Origin: Vanessa cardui
Lineage: Eukaryota; Arthropoda; Insecta; Lepidoptera; Nymphalidae
DNA: 64,000 nucleotides
Reading direction: 5' to 3'
Assembly: GCF_905220365.1 (NCBI RefSeq)
Contig: NC_061141.1
Location: 6,083,501 to 6,147,500 of the forward strand
Positions 32,890 to 44,319 of this stretch are shown in pieces (the first letter of the stretch is position 1; each line of letters starts with the position of its first letter). The notes beneath the pieces are model-generated. The model was not told where the DNA came from and did not search any database. It was given only the letters and a program-made list of their open reading frames with translations. The position numbers and the translations under genes were made by a program.

Positions 32890-35800
32890 GACAGAGTGTG
32901 TTTGAGTGCGTGTCTAACCCTGAAATGAGCTGAAGTGTTTTTTAGCAGTCCGAACATTGATTACTGTCAGTTTGTCGGTATAATATTTAAAGATATTATT
33001 TCATTTAAGTTCCACAGACTATTATTCAATAAAAAAAATCGGTGTACCTACACGAATTTTTAGGACATTTTAATATAGCCTTTTATATATATATCTTACT
33101 TAGTTAACTGTAGAAGTACCCAATAAAGACACTTTGATTAAGTAAAGTAAACAGAATCAAGAAAATATTTTGTTCTTTTTTCAAATGAATGTTAGCCAGT
33201 GGTACACACTACTGGCACAAGTTACATCCTTGGTCCTAAGGTTGGTGGCACATTGTCAATTTAGGGAATTTACTGTTCCTTACTTCTCATTTTTAATACA
33301 GAGCCAATGTTTAAGGGTGATGGTGACCACTTACTACCAAAAGGCCATATTGTCCGTTCGCCTGATCATATTCTAAAAAAAATTAAAAAACAAAACTGTT
33401 TAAAATTCTATGAATATTCGCTATTCTTGATAAACTTCGGACTAATGTTCACTAACGCAAACTGTAATAATGTTTATGTTTCGTCAAATAACATTTACTG
33501 TGTTTTCAATCATTTTGTATTTCGACGTGTTTGTAAGTAATTTGTATACTAGAATAATTATCAGTTCACGTATAAAATAGATATTATTGAAAACATTACA
33601 TATAATCAATTAAAATGAAAGTATTAACACAATTTCTATACATAGATGACTATCTAAAAACAAAACTGTGTTACAAACAAAGAGATTATAATCTATTTCG
33701 TATATTGTCCTCGGATTTCAATGATGTTGTAGTAAACAGATATGTTATTAACGCGCAAAAAGTGAAGACTAGAAAACGTCCTGATTGGGACGTTTGCCTT
33801 AAGTCGTTTTACGTAGTAATACGTTATAATACATCATAATTGCGTAGTAATACGTTTTGCGTAATTAAAACATCTAGTATCCCTTATACTTATTGTTTTT
33901 ATCAAGCTATCCTTTTTACTTTTAACGAAATGTAAAAATAAACTAAAATAAACGGTCCCCGGCGCGGCACACTTTTTTCTGTTGTTTAGTATGGATATCT
34001 GTTTATTAGAATATCATTGTTGCATTTTGACAGATGTTCAGGAAAATGAAAAAATATGGTTGCATATAAAATTCACATATAGTATGAAATTGTTAATAAA
34101 TCTTTAACGTCCGTTAAATCGCGGAGCAAGGTCTGATACGCCTCGTATGTCCCCCTTGCAAAGCGGCCAAGAAAACATAGATTTCTGCGAAGGCTGTAAC
34201 GTCTATGCAATATATTGTAGGAAAGTGATAAATATATTTATGTTATGCTAATATTGAAAACGGAATGGTATAGCGCATTTAATTTAATACGGGGTCTTAT
34301 TGACCAAACCCGCACCAAAGAAATGAAGTTCTCATACGAGGTCTTAAACGCCCCGTACCACAGTATAGAAAAAAATATGAAAATGATGCCGCAGCCAATG
34401 TGTTATAGCTGTCAATTTAAGCTTTATTTCTATATCAACATATACATTTTGATTTATTTTAAATATATGATTAAAAAATACACAATTTATTGTTGTAATC
34501 AGTGAGCATAGACCCTTTATCCTTTAACGATGTTTCATATTCAAGTGAATCTTTAAAGACAACATCGAAGCAATTACATGCCGAGAGGCATAATTAGTTT
34601 TGTAAATAGTAGTTCTCGAGTTAATGGGAGCCCGAGATGTAACTCAACACTGATGTATATCACGGTCGTTTATTTCATACTTATTATAAAAAAATAGATG
34701 TGATATCTTTTTATATAAAATAGATAAGTATTTATTTAATTATTATTTTCAGTAAAAAATATCCTGCTGAGTTTATTTCGCCGGTTCTTCTTCTTCTTCC
34801 GGTAGATTAGAGGAGTGTTAGAAAAACCAAAATAATGCATAATAAGTATGTCCGTCTTTTAATTTGAAGAAAATAAATAGTACCTACATTTTCATTAACT
34901 TCCCAATGGTTAACAGTTACCATTTTCTTTTAATTCTGGATGATTAATTATTAATAATGTGCTCTGATAATATAGTAACAATAAATATATTTTGAAGATT
35001 GATTCCTGTCTTATATTGCCGCCTTCTTTTACTTTAACCGTTAATTATTATATGCTAAAGCACTAAAGTAGTCAATTTGCTTATAATACAGTATAAAAGA
35101 CTATTATGACGTATATTGCTATAAAATTTATTATAAAGTATTATTAAATCTAGAACGTCATCGGATGAAATCGTAAAGTCTGCTCAAAATACCGACGAGG
35201 GTGTCCAGCGTCTGGCGCCATGATAACTAATCTACATCGCACTGTTGTTACACTTTGATTCCGGCTCGAGGTATATCTACGCAAGCAAGGAAACAATAAT
35301 TAACTAAAAATAACATTTTGAAATAAAAATCGGGGTCGTAAAATATTAAGGATGCGATTTTTTATGAAATTTAAAAAAATACTTTTTATAAAGTCAAGTA
35401 TTATTCATTTTGAAAGAGTTTTTGGCTTGATGCTACGCATATATTATATACTATGTATATTTGCTTTTTCATTCCTGACTATTAATATTTTTTCGTCAGT
35501 GTAAGTATGGTGTACATATACAGTGTAAGTGTGGTGTATATATTCAAACAGAATATAAATATATAAAATAATAAAATGTTTAATTTTTTTCTATTAAAAA
35601 CGAAAGGTAAAAAGAGCATGAACCCGGGGAAAGAGACTTATTAAAAATTATAATAGACCTATTAATTTTTTTCTTCACCAGGCAACTTAAAATGGCGCTT
35701 TATTTGTCATACGTTGTTTGCACAGGAGTATCGCTTCATGATTCATATTTCTTGATCTTACTATCTAATACAATTCTCGACAGCCTGTCACACAATTGTT

Positions 35801-36550
35801 TTGTATTTGTAGTAATTTTTTGTTACGTTTATATTTATATATTTATCTTGTAATTGTAAATATTACCTGCATTATATTACGCCTGTTTGTTTGAATGTAT
35901 CAATCTTTCAATTATATCCCAATAGCAGTTTAATGCAACTGAAGTACGAACGTGCAATGTTGAAAACCCAAAAGTAGACATTTGTTATTTTCATTGAACT
36001 TTTTGAAAATGAAGCAAACTTAATCAAACATATTCCTGTAACAAATTTTCATATTCGACTTTCTCTAAAATGTCTAAGCAGTTCTATATTTTACTACAAC
36101 CTTTTCTTTTATTTATTACCTATTTGACAAGCTAGAGTTGTCAATAAAACCTATTTGGAACAATTTAAATTTATTTTATGTATTTTTCTCTAACTTTTAA
36201 TAGCGATTACGTTCAAATTTGGAATACTGGCCAATGGCCTTTGCCAGACAAGTTAATGTAAATAATCGAATACAATATACCAAGTGAAGTGCTACCATTA
36301 GAAGATTTTATCTGAGACATCATCCCACTCAATTCTCTGCGTTGTTGACTCACACTTGACGCAATGTCTACTTTTTTTAATAGCATAATACTTTTCGGAG
36401 TTTTATTATTATTTTCATTGTTGTCATAAAACATAGATGCGTATCATAATCCATATATATCAAACTTGAGAAATTTGTCTACAAAATTACTACAAATCAT
36501 ATACTTAGAGTATATTTATACATATGTACATATATATGTATGTGACTAAA
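32890..36550. other. Non-coding stretch with scattered repeat pieces
   Basis: 33181-33372 is a reversed RTE-type repeat fragment. 33774-33795 is a perfect 8-bp stem with a 6-base loop, and CGTAGTAATACGTT occurs twice at 33812-33825 and 33843-33856. 34757-34815 looks like a piece of a LINE tail. GC-richer patches at 34100-34200, 34290-34380 and 35160-35290 are unassigned. No gene is recognised. Confidence 0.4.
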
Positions 36551-36675
36551 CTTTTTTTATTATATAGGTGGCAAACAGGAAAGAGGCTTATCTGATGGAA
36601 AGTTACTACCACCACCCATGGACATCTGCATCATCAAGGGGCTTGCAGATAACCCCTTTCCCTTATAAAGGCATG
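36551..36675 (-). mobile_element. LINE 3'-end fragment (jockey/CR1-like)
   Basis: A minus-strand copy of only the last ~110 bases of the family at 29103-29955 (GGTGGCAAACAGGA … CTACCACCACCCATGGACATC). It is heavily 5'-truncated. Confidence 0.7.
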
Positions 36676-36679
36676 TAGG

Positions 36680-38190
36680 AACTGTAGTTGTTATTCGCTC
36701 TCGATAAGTAAATTTTGATTCATTTTGTGTAGATATTATCAATATTTTCAAATCAAATATCGAGAGAAAATCCACGGTCATTTACTAGTGCAGATACATA
36801 CATTATTATTAATACACTTGTAAAACTAAGAAGCTGGAATCATTCCAAAACGTAGTTTGACATGAATGAAACTCCCACGCTTTTGACTCAACTTTGGCTA
36901 AAGATGTTTCACACTGATCGCAAAACGCTGCGACAGACAGGTGAAAATTTTAAAATATAAATAAAAATATAATTGTTGATCATATATAAATAGGAAATAT
37001 ATTTCTACTTCTCGTTTTTAATTACACTTTAATATTATTGATGCTTGATGCTTGCAGATAAATACATGTATATGCTTTGTTACGCCAGTTACAAGAATAA
37101 TTTATTCTGCAATAATATATGAGTGATCTGCTGAGATAAAATTTATATTTCTATCAAGAATAAGCTATTAACAGCTTATTTTAATGTGACGTATATAAAT
37201 TACGTGGCAGTATATAAATTACACGTGGCAAATTACTCACATCTTAAACTTATGCAAATAATGTTGTTATAATAATCAGGAATCAAATCCACTTGACTTG
37301 AGTCGTATACATTTACATTCATACACTTGACATAATATGTAAAGGAATGTATTTAAAAACTGACGAACATTTTCTTACCTCGACTGTACATATCGTGTAT
37401 TTACAATTTTTTTTTAATTTAACTAGATCTATAAAAAATGTTGTTGCTTACAGAAGAGTGAACTGGTAGGAATTGTCACGTAAGAAAAAACCGTTATGCT
37501 CCCTCCAGATGACTCACCACTCCTTCTCTTTCTCTCTATCCCTTTCTATTGTATATGGTCTTATATAATATTATTCGAACTTATTTTTTGCTGCTGTTTT
37601 AATACACATGGCGTTTTTAATAATTTTGTCATTGTGTTGAAGTTATTCTTGAACGTTGATGATTTATTTTACTGTGTCTGGTGTTCAATACATAATATAT
37701 ATCTCTTAGCTCCCACTACAATACTGCTTCATAGCATTAATCATAACATAAGTATTATAAAACTAATGATACCCTTTAAAATACTTTTCTAATAGTCCCA
37801 AAAAGATACCCCCAAAAGCACATTTTATTACAATCCGTGCTGTATTCCATTTCAGTGTGAAAGTGTCTTAATTTCTTATAATTGCGTAGCGTAGTAGACG
37901 TTGCGTCACTTCTTCAATTCTGATATTAAACGAAAATATATCAATTGTATGTATCTATGACAATAAAATATAAAATAAAAGAGTTATGAATTCATGGAAA
38001 TATAACTAATATAATAAATTGGTTTATTTTATAGTCTATTGGATTTGGTATAAGATGTTTTGTCAGAGAATATACATATAAAGTTAATATAACAACGCTT
38101 ATAACTAATTTATTAATAAAACACATAATAATTATTATTAACCAATTTGATCAAATATTGTTAAAGTTTGGGGTTCATTTAAAAATATAT
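36680..38190. other. AT-rich stretch with a MITE end fragment
   Basis: A single mariner-MITE-like end lies at about 37360-37386 (minus-strand reading CAGTCGAGGTAAGAAAATG, followed by TTCGTCAG). No matching second end was found. No gene is supported. A 98-codon hydrophobic frame (37496-37792) starts in a pyrimidine run and is probably chance. Confidence 0.4.
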
Positions 38191-38194
38191 ATGT

Positions 38195-38455
38195 AACTAG
38201 CTGTGCCCGCGTCAGAATTTAATAAAAAAAAAATATTCCTTATTATATCAGTTATCGGCCAGTGAAGGTCCTGTCAACGTCGATCCAGCCGTTCCAGAGA
38301 TTAGCCGTAACAGACAGACAGCCAAAAATTGTAAAAAATGTTATTTTGGTATATGTACCGTGTAAACATATGCATTGAATAAAAAAGGGCTATTTTAATA
38401 TTACAAACAGACACTCCAATTTTGTAATATGTAGTTATATAGATATTTAATTAAT
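38195..38455 (+). repeat. Interspersed repeat beside the LINE
   Basis: Runs from CTAGCTGTGCCCGCGTC to the TAGTTATATAGAT end, with the internal ACAGACAGACAGCC block. It is a common lepidopteran interspersed repeat type, related to the pieces at 6160-6325 and 61551-61850. The intact LINE is inserted about 20 bases to its right. Confidence 0.5.
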
Positions 38456-38572
38456 TTTCTTAAAATCTAAACATTGAGGCTTCCTATTTTTTTTTTTTTT
38501 TTTTTCTCTCTTTATTTAAAGAGCTTTGTCACCATGTGTGACTATGTCGCTCTGTTATTTAACTTTACATAT

Positions 38573-41500
38573 TTATTTCCTTAACCTAAAATACTTGTTA
38601 GCTAACTTATACAATGCTTTAGCTTCAACACTTAAAGGAAATGCCAAAAAAGTCATACAATCAATTATATTGAAATCCTTAATATTAAATTGAGTAGCTA
38701 TAGTCATCCTAAGACTCTCGTTCCGAACACATTCCAACAAAACGTGGTAAATATCCTCTACTACTCCGCAGGGGATGCAATTCTGAGTTTCCGATTTCTT
38801 TATAAGAAAGGCAAATTTATTAGTTGGGATGTGCCCGGCGCGAAGTCTTAGAGCCGTTATTACATCTCTGCGACTAAGTTTATGGTTGTCAAACCAGCAT
38901 ATCTTTAGTGGATGAGGCTGTATCGTCTTGTACCAAATACCCTTCTCCTTAGATCGCTTGTCAAAATACTCAGTCCACATAGAATTACATTTAACTTTTA
39001 TATGCCAAATAAGATCCGTAAAAAATGGCGTTATAGATATGTGTTCACCTTCGAAGCAAGCTTGTTTAGCCAAGTAATCAACCGTTTCATTGCCCCTAAC
39101 ACCAACATGTGATGGAATCCATTGTAAATATACAGTTTTTCCACCTGAATTTAGTTTTAACAATTGGTTTAAAATATTATAAGCTATCGGTGTGCCTCGA
39201 TAAGTCGAGGTACATCGAGCCAAATGTTGCAGGGCACTTTTTGAATCGGTGAATACTACAAATTCATTACTGTCAATAGTATCAATATATGCTAAAGCTT
39301 CTAAGATAGCCACAAATTCTACAACCATTATGCAAATATTTTGATCTATTTTAATTTTCATATTACAATTATTCTGTACATCATAAAACGCAGCTCCCGA
39401 CTCATTATTTTCCTTGGAGCCATCAGTAAAAATTTCATAACAATTGTTATAGGTGTTTCTCATAAAATGTTCTACCAAAGATTTTAATTGTTGTGTGCTG
39501 TATGTATTTTTAGCCTCGTGAACTGTCGAAATATCGCTTTTAATAAATTTTGTAACATTCACATTACTTATCCACGTCTGCAGAGAGAACATATCAAGTA
39601 AATTACTACGATGTATAGGAAAGGAATTTAATTCTTGATGAATCAAAACTAAAAGCGGTTTACGTTTATTTGCCCAATATCGTTGAGTTTCGCAAAGATG
39701 AGACAACTCATTTAATAATTTTATATTATAATTGTTATTAAGAGCTTTCGACTTAAGCCAAAATTTCCCTGCTAAGAAACGTCTACGTATGCATAATGGT
39801 TGTAGATTTAATTCACTCTCCATAACGTGGATAGGAGTAGTTTTTATAAAGTTTCCTATTATTCTCATTGAGCGATTTTGAATTAAATCAAGTTTTTTAA
39901 GATGACATTTTGCGGCATTATCATACAAAAAGCTACTATAGTCTAACCTGCTTCGAATCAAGGCTATATACAGACGTCTCAGATGTTTAGGATGAACACC
40001 CCAATTGGATCCTGTTAATACTTTAAATATATTAAGAAACTGTAAAACCTTTTGTGTCGTTTCCGTTATATGTTTAGTCCATCGTAAAGAGCGATTCAGC
40101 CACATCCCGAGATATTTAATATTTTCGACAACTTCTAAATTATAATTATCTATTTTGAGAACTATTACATCATGTCTTTTACCTTTAGAAAATAAACAAA
40201 TTTTACTTTTAGTTGGGGAAATATCAAGACCAATTCTATTAACTAATTCTTTAAATAAGTCTAATGCTGTTTGTAACAAATTCTGAGCAAAAACTAAGTT
40301 TGAATTTGAATAATAAAGGACAAAATCATCAGCAAATTGAGAGATACTAACATTTTGAATTTGATGACAAATATTGATTGTTGCCACATTGAACAATAGG
40401 GGTGACAAAGGGTCCCCCTGTGCTAAACCCAAAGAAGTAGTTCTAGAGACTTCCCAATCACTTGTTTGAATTTTAAGCCGACGTTCACTAAAAAAGTTCC
40501 ACAAGTAATTGCAAATTTTACTTCCAACACCAAAATCATGAAGAAGTTTTAAGAGACTATAAATATCGACATTATTATACGCATTAGTTAGGTCTATAAA
40601 ACAAGCAATAGTTGATTCGTTTTTAGAAAAAGCAATTTGTACATTAGAAACTAATTGACAAAGATTATCGTGGCATGACCTAGTCTTTCGAAATCCAATT
40701 GTTGACTCAGAAAATAATTTATTGTGTTCAAAATACCATTCCAATCTTTTATTTAAAATAGAGTGAAATGTTTTACACAAACATGATATTAAAGAAATTG
40801 GTCTTAGGGATGAATCTAAATTCGAATCTCGTCCTGGTTTTGGTATTGGGACAATAGCTATATTGCGCCATTGATGAGGAACAACGTTTAGCGATAAAAA
40901 CATATTATATAATTGTAATAGAATTAGAAAACCCTTCCTAGGCATATTCTTTATCATAGAATAAGATATGCCATCACACCCTGGAGCTGTATTTTTGGAC
41001 TTCATGACATATAATATTTCTTGTATTGAGATCGGACACTCCAATTGATTGTTATTTATTTCAAATATGGGTGCCGGCCTAGGAACATAATCGGGGGTAA
41101 AACTTTTGAGAAATTTGTTAGCAGAATCTACAGTTACATGTGATTTTTGACTTTTATAGCCCTTGAACCAACGCATACGATCCCACATTTCTTTAGAGGT
41201 TGAAACTTCGTTTAGTGATGAACAGTTAGTATGCCAAGATCTACATTCAGCCCTCCGCATTAACCTCTGAGATTCCCTTATTTTGTCCTGCAATAAATCT
41301 AAATTAACTGGAATTGGGTTTTTTCGAAATTTCGAGAGAGCTAAACGACGTTCAGCAACTACTTTTGACAGATCCGCACTCCAATAGCGTTTAAGAGTAA
41401 ATTTATTATTAGGATTTTGATTAATTTTATACATCGGTATAAATTTATCAGCCGCATCATTCAAACAAGCGATAAAGAGATCGTATGCATGCTGAGGATT

Positions 41501-42289
41501 TTCGGGTAGAATACAATCAGAAAAAATTTCAGCTAAGTAGTTCTTGTAATTAGTCCAATCGGCTTTTTTAAAATTTCTTCGTATGATAGGCTTACACAAT
41601 GGATTAAAACCAATAGACATTTTCAGAATAAGGTGATCGCTTCCCAATGTCTCATTACAAACATTCCAATCAAATTTCATTGAAACATCCGTAGAAACTA
41701 TCGATAAGTCTGGGGAAGATTCCTGTAATACGCCATTTACTAGTTTTAAACGGGTCGACATTTTATTGTTCAATGTGACCAAATGACTATCAAACAGAGC
41801 ATCGCAAATTTGAGTACCTCGCATATCCGTCCTGTTAGACCAATTCGAGTGGTGACCATTGAAATCACCTAGTATAAGACAATTCTTATTAGCTAATGAA
41901 AATAAAAACTCCCAGTCCCTCTGATTTGTTCTGACAGAGGGAGGACAATAAACTGCAATTATATCTTTTACGTCACAGCAGTTATAGACTTGTAAATGTA
42001 GTAACTCAATGGCCGTATTAGTGAAATTTAGTATTGGTACTGCGTTAGCTTTTACTGAATTATGCGTAAAAATAGCGATACCTCCGTAACCATCGTCCCT
42101 ATCTTTTCGAAAGATATTATATCCGCTTATTCTTAAATTTGTATTACTGTCTAACCAGGTTTCGCAAACAATAGCAATATGAATTTTCTCTAAATACAAA
42201 AACTGTTTAATTGCTGCCAATTTGTTCTTGATGCTTTGCGCATTCCACTGCATTATGTTAAGCCTCTGTATTCTAACTTCACTAGCCAT
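38573..42289 (-). CDS. LINE ORF2: endonuclease, reverse transcriptase, RNase H
   Basis: 1238 aa. An apurinic-type endonuclease comes first (MQWNAQSI, CETWLD, LGDFNGHHSNW, SPDLSIV, GSDHLIL; about residues 10-235). The reverse transcriptase spans about 440-730, with RPISLISCLCKTFHSIL, TRSCHDNL, GLAQGDPLSPLLFN and the catalytic FADD at 652-655. An RNase H domain follows (about 950-1085) with D956 in FTDGS, the glutamate in VEFVAILEAL, the aspartate in VFTDSKSAL and the H..D pair in WIPSHVGVRGNETVDYLAKQ. A Cys-His motif (CIPCGVVEDIYHVLLEC) is near the C-terminus. The start ATG overlaps the end of ORF1 (ATGGCTAG), so translation is probably by termination and reinitiation. No break or missing catalytic residue is seen. 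Confidence 0.95.
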   Translation of the reverse strand: MASEVRIQRLNIMQWNAQSIKNKLAAIKQFLYLEKIHIAIVCETWLDSNTNLRISGYNIFRKDRDDGYGGIAIFTHNSVKANAVPILNFTNTAIELLHLQVYNCCDVKDIIAVYCPPSVRTNQRDWEFLFSLANKNCLILGDFNGHHSNWSNRTDMRGTQICDALFDSHLVTLNNKMSTRLKLVNGVLQESSPDLSIVSTDVSMKFDWNVCNETLGSDHLILKMSIGFNPLCKPIIRRNFKKADWTNYKNYLAEIFSDCILPENPQHAYDLFIACLNDAADKFIPMYKINQNPNNKFTLKRYWSADLSKVVAERRLALSKFRKNPIPVNLDLLQDKIRESQRLMRRAECRSWHTNCSSLNEVSTSKEMWDRMRWFKGYKSQKSHVTVDSANKFLKSFTPDYVPRPAPIFEINNNQLECPISIQEILYVMKSKNTAPGCDGISYSMIKNMPRKGFLILLQLYNMFLSLNVVPHQWRNIAIVPIPKPGRDSNLDSSLRPISLISCLCKTFHSILNKRLEWYFEHNKLFSESTIGFRKTRSCHDNLCQLVSNVQIAFSKNESTIACFIDLTNAYNNVDIYSLLKLLHDFGVGSKICNYLWNFFSERRLKIQTSDWEVSRTTSLGLAQGDPLSPLLFNVATINICHQIQNVSISQFADDFVLYYSNSNLVFAQNLLQTALDLFKELVNRIGLDISPTKSKICLFSKGKRHDVIVLKIDNYNLEVVENIKYLGMWLNRSLRWTKHITETTQKVLQFLNIFKVLTGSNWGVHPKHLRRLYIALIRSRLDYSSFLYDNAAKCHLKKLDLIQNRSMRIIGNFIKTTPIHVMESELNLQPLCIRRRFLAGKFWLKSKALNNNYNIKLLNELSHLCETQRYWANKRKPLLVLIHQELNSFPIHRSNLLDMFSLQTWISNVNVTKFIKSDISTVHEAKNTYSTQQLKSLVEHFMRNTYNNCYEIFTDGSKENNESGAAFYDVQNNCNMKIKIDQNICIMVVEFVAILEALAYIDTIDSNEFVVFTDSKSALQHLARCTSTYRGTPIAYNILNQLLKLNSGGKTVYLQWIPSHVGVRGNETVDYLAKQACFEGEHISITPFFTDLIWHIKVKCNSMWTEYFDKRSKEKGIWYKTIQPHPLKICWFDNHKLSRRDVITALRLRAGHIPTNKFAFLIKKSETQNCIPCGVVEDIYHVLLECVRNESLRMTIATQFNIKDFNIIDCMTFLAFPLSVEAKALYKLANKYFRLRK

Positions 42290-43733
42290 CTGTATTACTA
42301 AAAAGTAGGTTCTTTACAAAAGATAAACTCAATAATTTGCCTCCGAACATAATTACAAACCATTCAAATATTAATGTTAAAATTAGTTGTATCTTCTTTC
42401 TTCCCGAATACTTCTTAATAAAAATAATATCAGCAATCCTTTCAATTAATTCAGAACATGTTATTTTTGGTTTGGTTACGTCTTCTGTTTTGTTTTTTTC
42501 ATTCTCTCGAGGATAATGTTCTGTACTCGATTCACTATCCATGTCCTTAAAATCATTAACCTTTTCTCTACTGTAGTTTTTTTTATTTTTGGTTTTCGTA
42601 GATTTCCTAAAGATATTACTCGGCTTTGTTGATTCGGCATTACCTACTTTTAAGCATTCAGCATAGCTTCTTGGTGCTAAGGAGTCAGTCGAAATAGCAG
42701 GAGACAGATTGAATTTTCGTAGAGGACTTTTATGATGAATGACTTTATGCACTGGTGGAGTGGGAGGCACATACATTGTTAGGGCTTTCTTATACGTGAC
42801 ATTAAATTCTGACATAATTTCTCTAATTTTATTTTCTTTTTTATATACAGGACATAATTTACTCAAAGCTAAATGTTGGCCTGAACAATTAATACATTTA
42901 AAAGTTGTAGCTTCACAATTGTCATGATTGTCACCACATTTCGGACATACTAATTTCTTACTTGGACATATCTTTTTACTATGACCAAATCGCCAACACT
43001 TAGAACATTGAGTAACAAAAAATTTATAGGGTTCTATCTTAACTCTTATGTCATACACATATACGTGCTGAGGAAGAAATGTACCTTTAAATCCTAAACG
43101 AACTGTTTCACTATCAATCCAGCCCGTCCCACTATCATTTCTCCGCATAAGCCTTTTAACTGATACTAACTCATTTTCAGTCTTTATATTCTGTTTAATC
43201 TCATCTTCTGACAACTCAATTTCCACATTCCTAATGATACCATATGATAATCCTACTTCATATGTCTTTTGAATTCTCCACCCACTTTCTAAAAAGGTCG
43301 TGCAATCAATAAGTTTATTCGCGCTGTCTTCCTTACTAAATTGAATTAGAACCTTGTAAGGGTTAATGTATTTAACTCGAGTGATATTCATTATATTTTC
43401 TTTTTTCAATAACTTAGCCATCTGAAATTGTTTAGGTAATATTTCTTTGGAATATATACAAATTTCTATAATATCATCTTGAAGATTAGTCTGAGATCTT
43501 GTTTTTCTAGTCTGTACTCTTTTTGCTTGCCTATCAACGGTTGTCCATTCATTTGTTGAGTCTGACGACCGCAAACGCTTATTTGCCCTTCTACTATCCT
43601 CATCACCCATACATGTTAATTCAGCATCGGAATGCAATAATTCCGCATCCATAATATTATCGTTTCTAATAGTGCACTCTTCAACAAAGTTGTTTACATT
43701 CTCCGTAACTAGAATATTATTATTCAACTCCAT
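42282..43733 (-). CDS. LINE ORF1: Gag-like RNA-binding protein
   Basis: 483 aa from the first ATG (MELNNNILVTENVNNF), which has a good context (A at -3, G at +4). The frame is open 28 codons further upstream but only from a TTG. The basic N-terminal half is followed by a cluster of three Cys-His knuckles (CSKCWRFGHSKKIC, then CPKCGDNHDNC and CINCSGQHLALSKLC), as in Gag-like ORF1 proteins that coat the element's RNA. A Lys/Ser-rich linker and an unusual hydrophobic tail (IQLILTLIFEWFVIMFGG) end the protein. The stop TAG overlaps the ORF2 ATG. Confidence 0.93.
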   Translation of the reverse strand: MELNNNILVTENVNNFVEECTIRNDNIMDAELLHSDAELTCMGDEDSRRANKRLRSSDSTNEWTTVDRQAKRVQTRKTRSQTNLQDDIIEICIYSKEILPKQFQMAKLLKKENIMNITRVKYINPYKVLIQFSKEDSANKLIDCTTFLESGWRIQKTYEVGLSYGIIRNVEIELSEDEIKQNIKTENELVSVKRLMRRNDSGTGWIDSETVRLGFKGTFLPQHVYVYDIRVKIEPYKFFVTQCSKCWRFGHSKKICPSKKLVCPKCGDNHDNCEATTFKCINCSGQHLALSKLCPVYKKENKIREIMSEFNVTYKKALTMYVPPTPPVHKVIHHKSPLRKFNLSPAISTDSLAPRSYAECLKVGNAESTKPSNIFRKSTKTKNKKNYSREKVNDFKDMDSESSTEHYPRENEKNKTEDVTKPKITCSELIERIADIIFIKKYSGRKKIQLILTLIFEWFVIMFGGKLLSLSFVKNLLFSNTDG

Positions 43734-43846
43734 TATACTGCACCATACGGCCGGGAGCCGCCAGCGGCTGCGCACGTGTAGATAACGCCGCGACGGCCCT
43801 TGATTCTTAGTAAACAATTAGTACGTCAATAACGCTCCGCAATAAC

Positions 43847-43880
43847 ACAACCGCACTAAACAGATGTACGATCCGAACTG
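43847..43880 (-). promoter_or_regulatory. Internal LINE promoter: CAGT start plus DPE
   Basis: The element begins CAGTTCGGATCGTACATC. Taking the A as +1, position +28 to +33 reads GGTTGT, a full fit to the downstream promoter element consensus. TATA-less internal promoters of this kind let I- and jockey-type elements start transcription at their first base. This supports 43880 as the true 5' end. Confidence 0.6.
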
Positions 43881-43894
43881 GAGGCTTCCTATTT

Positions 43895-44307
43895 AGGCGA
43901 CATCATTTACACGAACACGTACGACTGCTGATTGGCGGATATCCGTGGGACTATTCCGTCCGATTTCCTCGTGTGGTTTCCTTCGGCGTTGAGCGAGAGA
44001 CAAACTAGTAGACAAACAAGTAAATACAAATTTAGCCCAATTCGATGAGAAATTGAATATCTTTATTCAACATCGAAGGCATTGAATATTTATTTTTTTT
44101 CATAAATCACAATACCTAAAAATGATACTATGGCGTAGATAGGTTATCATTTTACGCACACAGTTTTACGTTGGAAATGCTCTTAATTATAATATCATCT
44201 TCATCTACTTCACCTTGTCTAATTTATTTAGGGATATTTGCAAGATTTTTGTATAAAGGTTTACCAGAGTTTTACAACCAGCTGTCTGTCATTCTTTATA
44301 GAGGAGC
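43895..44307. other. Flank of the LINE insertion
   Basis: The first ~110 bases beyond the target-site duplication are GC-richer than average and may belong to an older repeat split by the LINE. The rest is AT-rich. No gene is recognised. Confidence 0.35.
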
Positions 44308-44319
44308 TGATAGAGCGAA

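Larger units (their letters stand above)
38490..43880 (-). mobile_element. Full-length, apparently intact I-group non-LTR retrotransposon
   Basis: A 5.39-kb element on the minus strand flanked by a perfect 14-bp duplication GAGGCTTCCTATTT (38476-38489 and 43881-43894). From its 5' end: about 147 bases of 5' UTR, ORF1, ORF2 overlapping by eight bases, a short 3' UTR (about 65 bases) with an AATAAA, and an A-tail of roughly 15 (T run ending about 38505). Both ORFs are free of stops and all catalytic motifs seen are intact. Endonuclease, reverse transcriptase and RNase H in one ORF2 place it in the I/LOA-like group; the exact clade is not determined. Intact ORFs plus an exact duplication suggest a recent insertion. 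Confidence 0.95.

Noticed and set aside
33615..33839. 74-codon frame with a charged, protein-like composition
   Set aside because: No splice or family support, and it overlaps local direct repeats; kept out as a gene.
37454..37479. 26-base microexon-like segment between an acceptor (TTGCTTACAG) and a donor (GTAAGA)
   Set aside because: Weak pyrimidine tract and no coding exons around it; chance pairing of short motifs is likely.
37496..37792. 98-codon frame with Cys- and Leu-rich sequence
   Set aside because: Starts in a C/T-rich run, no family resemblance, no supporting neighbours; typical of chance frames here.
43734..43817. 28-codon N-terminal extension of LINE ORF1
   Set aside because: The extension begins at TTG; the first ATG with good context is at 43733, so the shorter protein is preferred.
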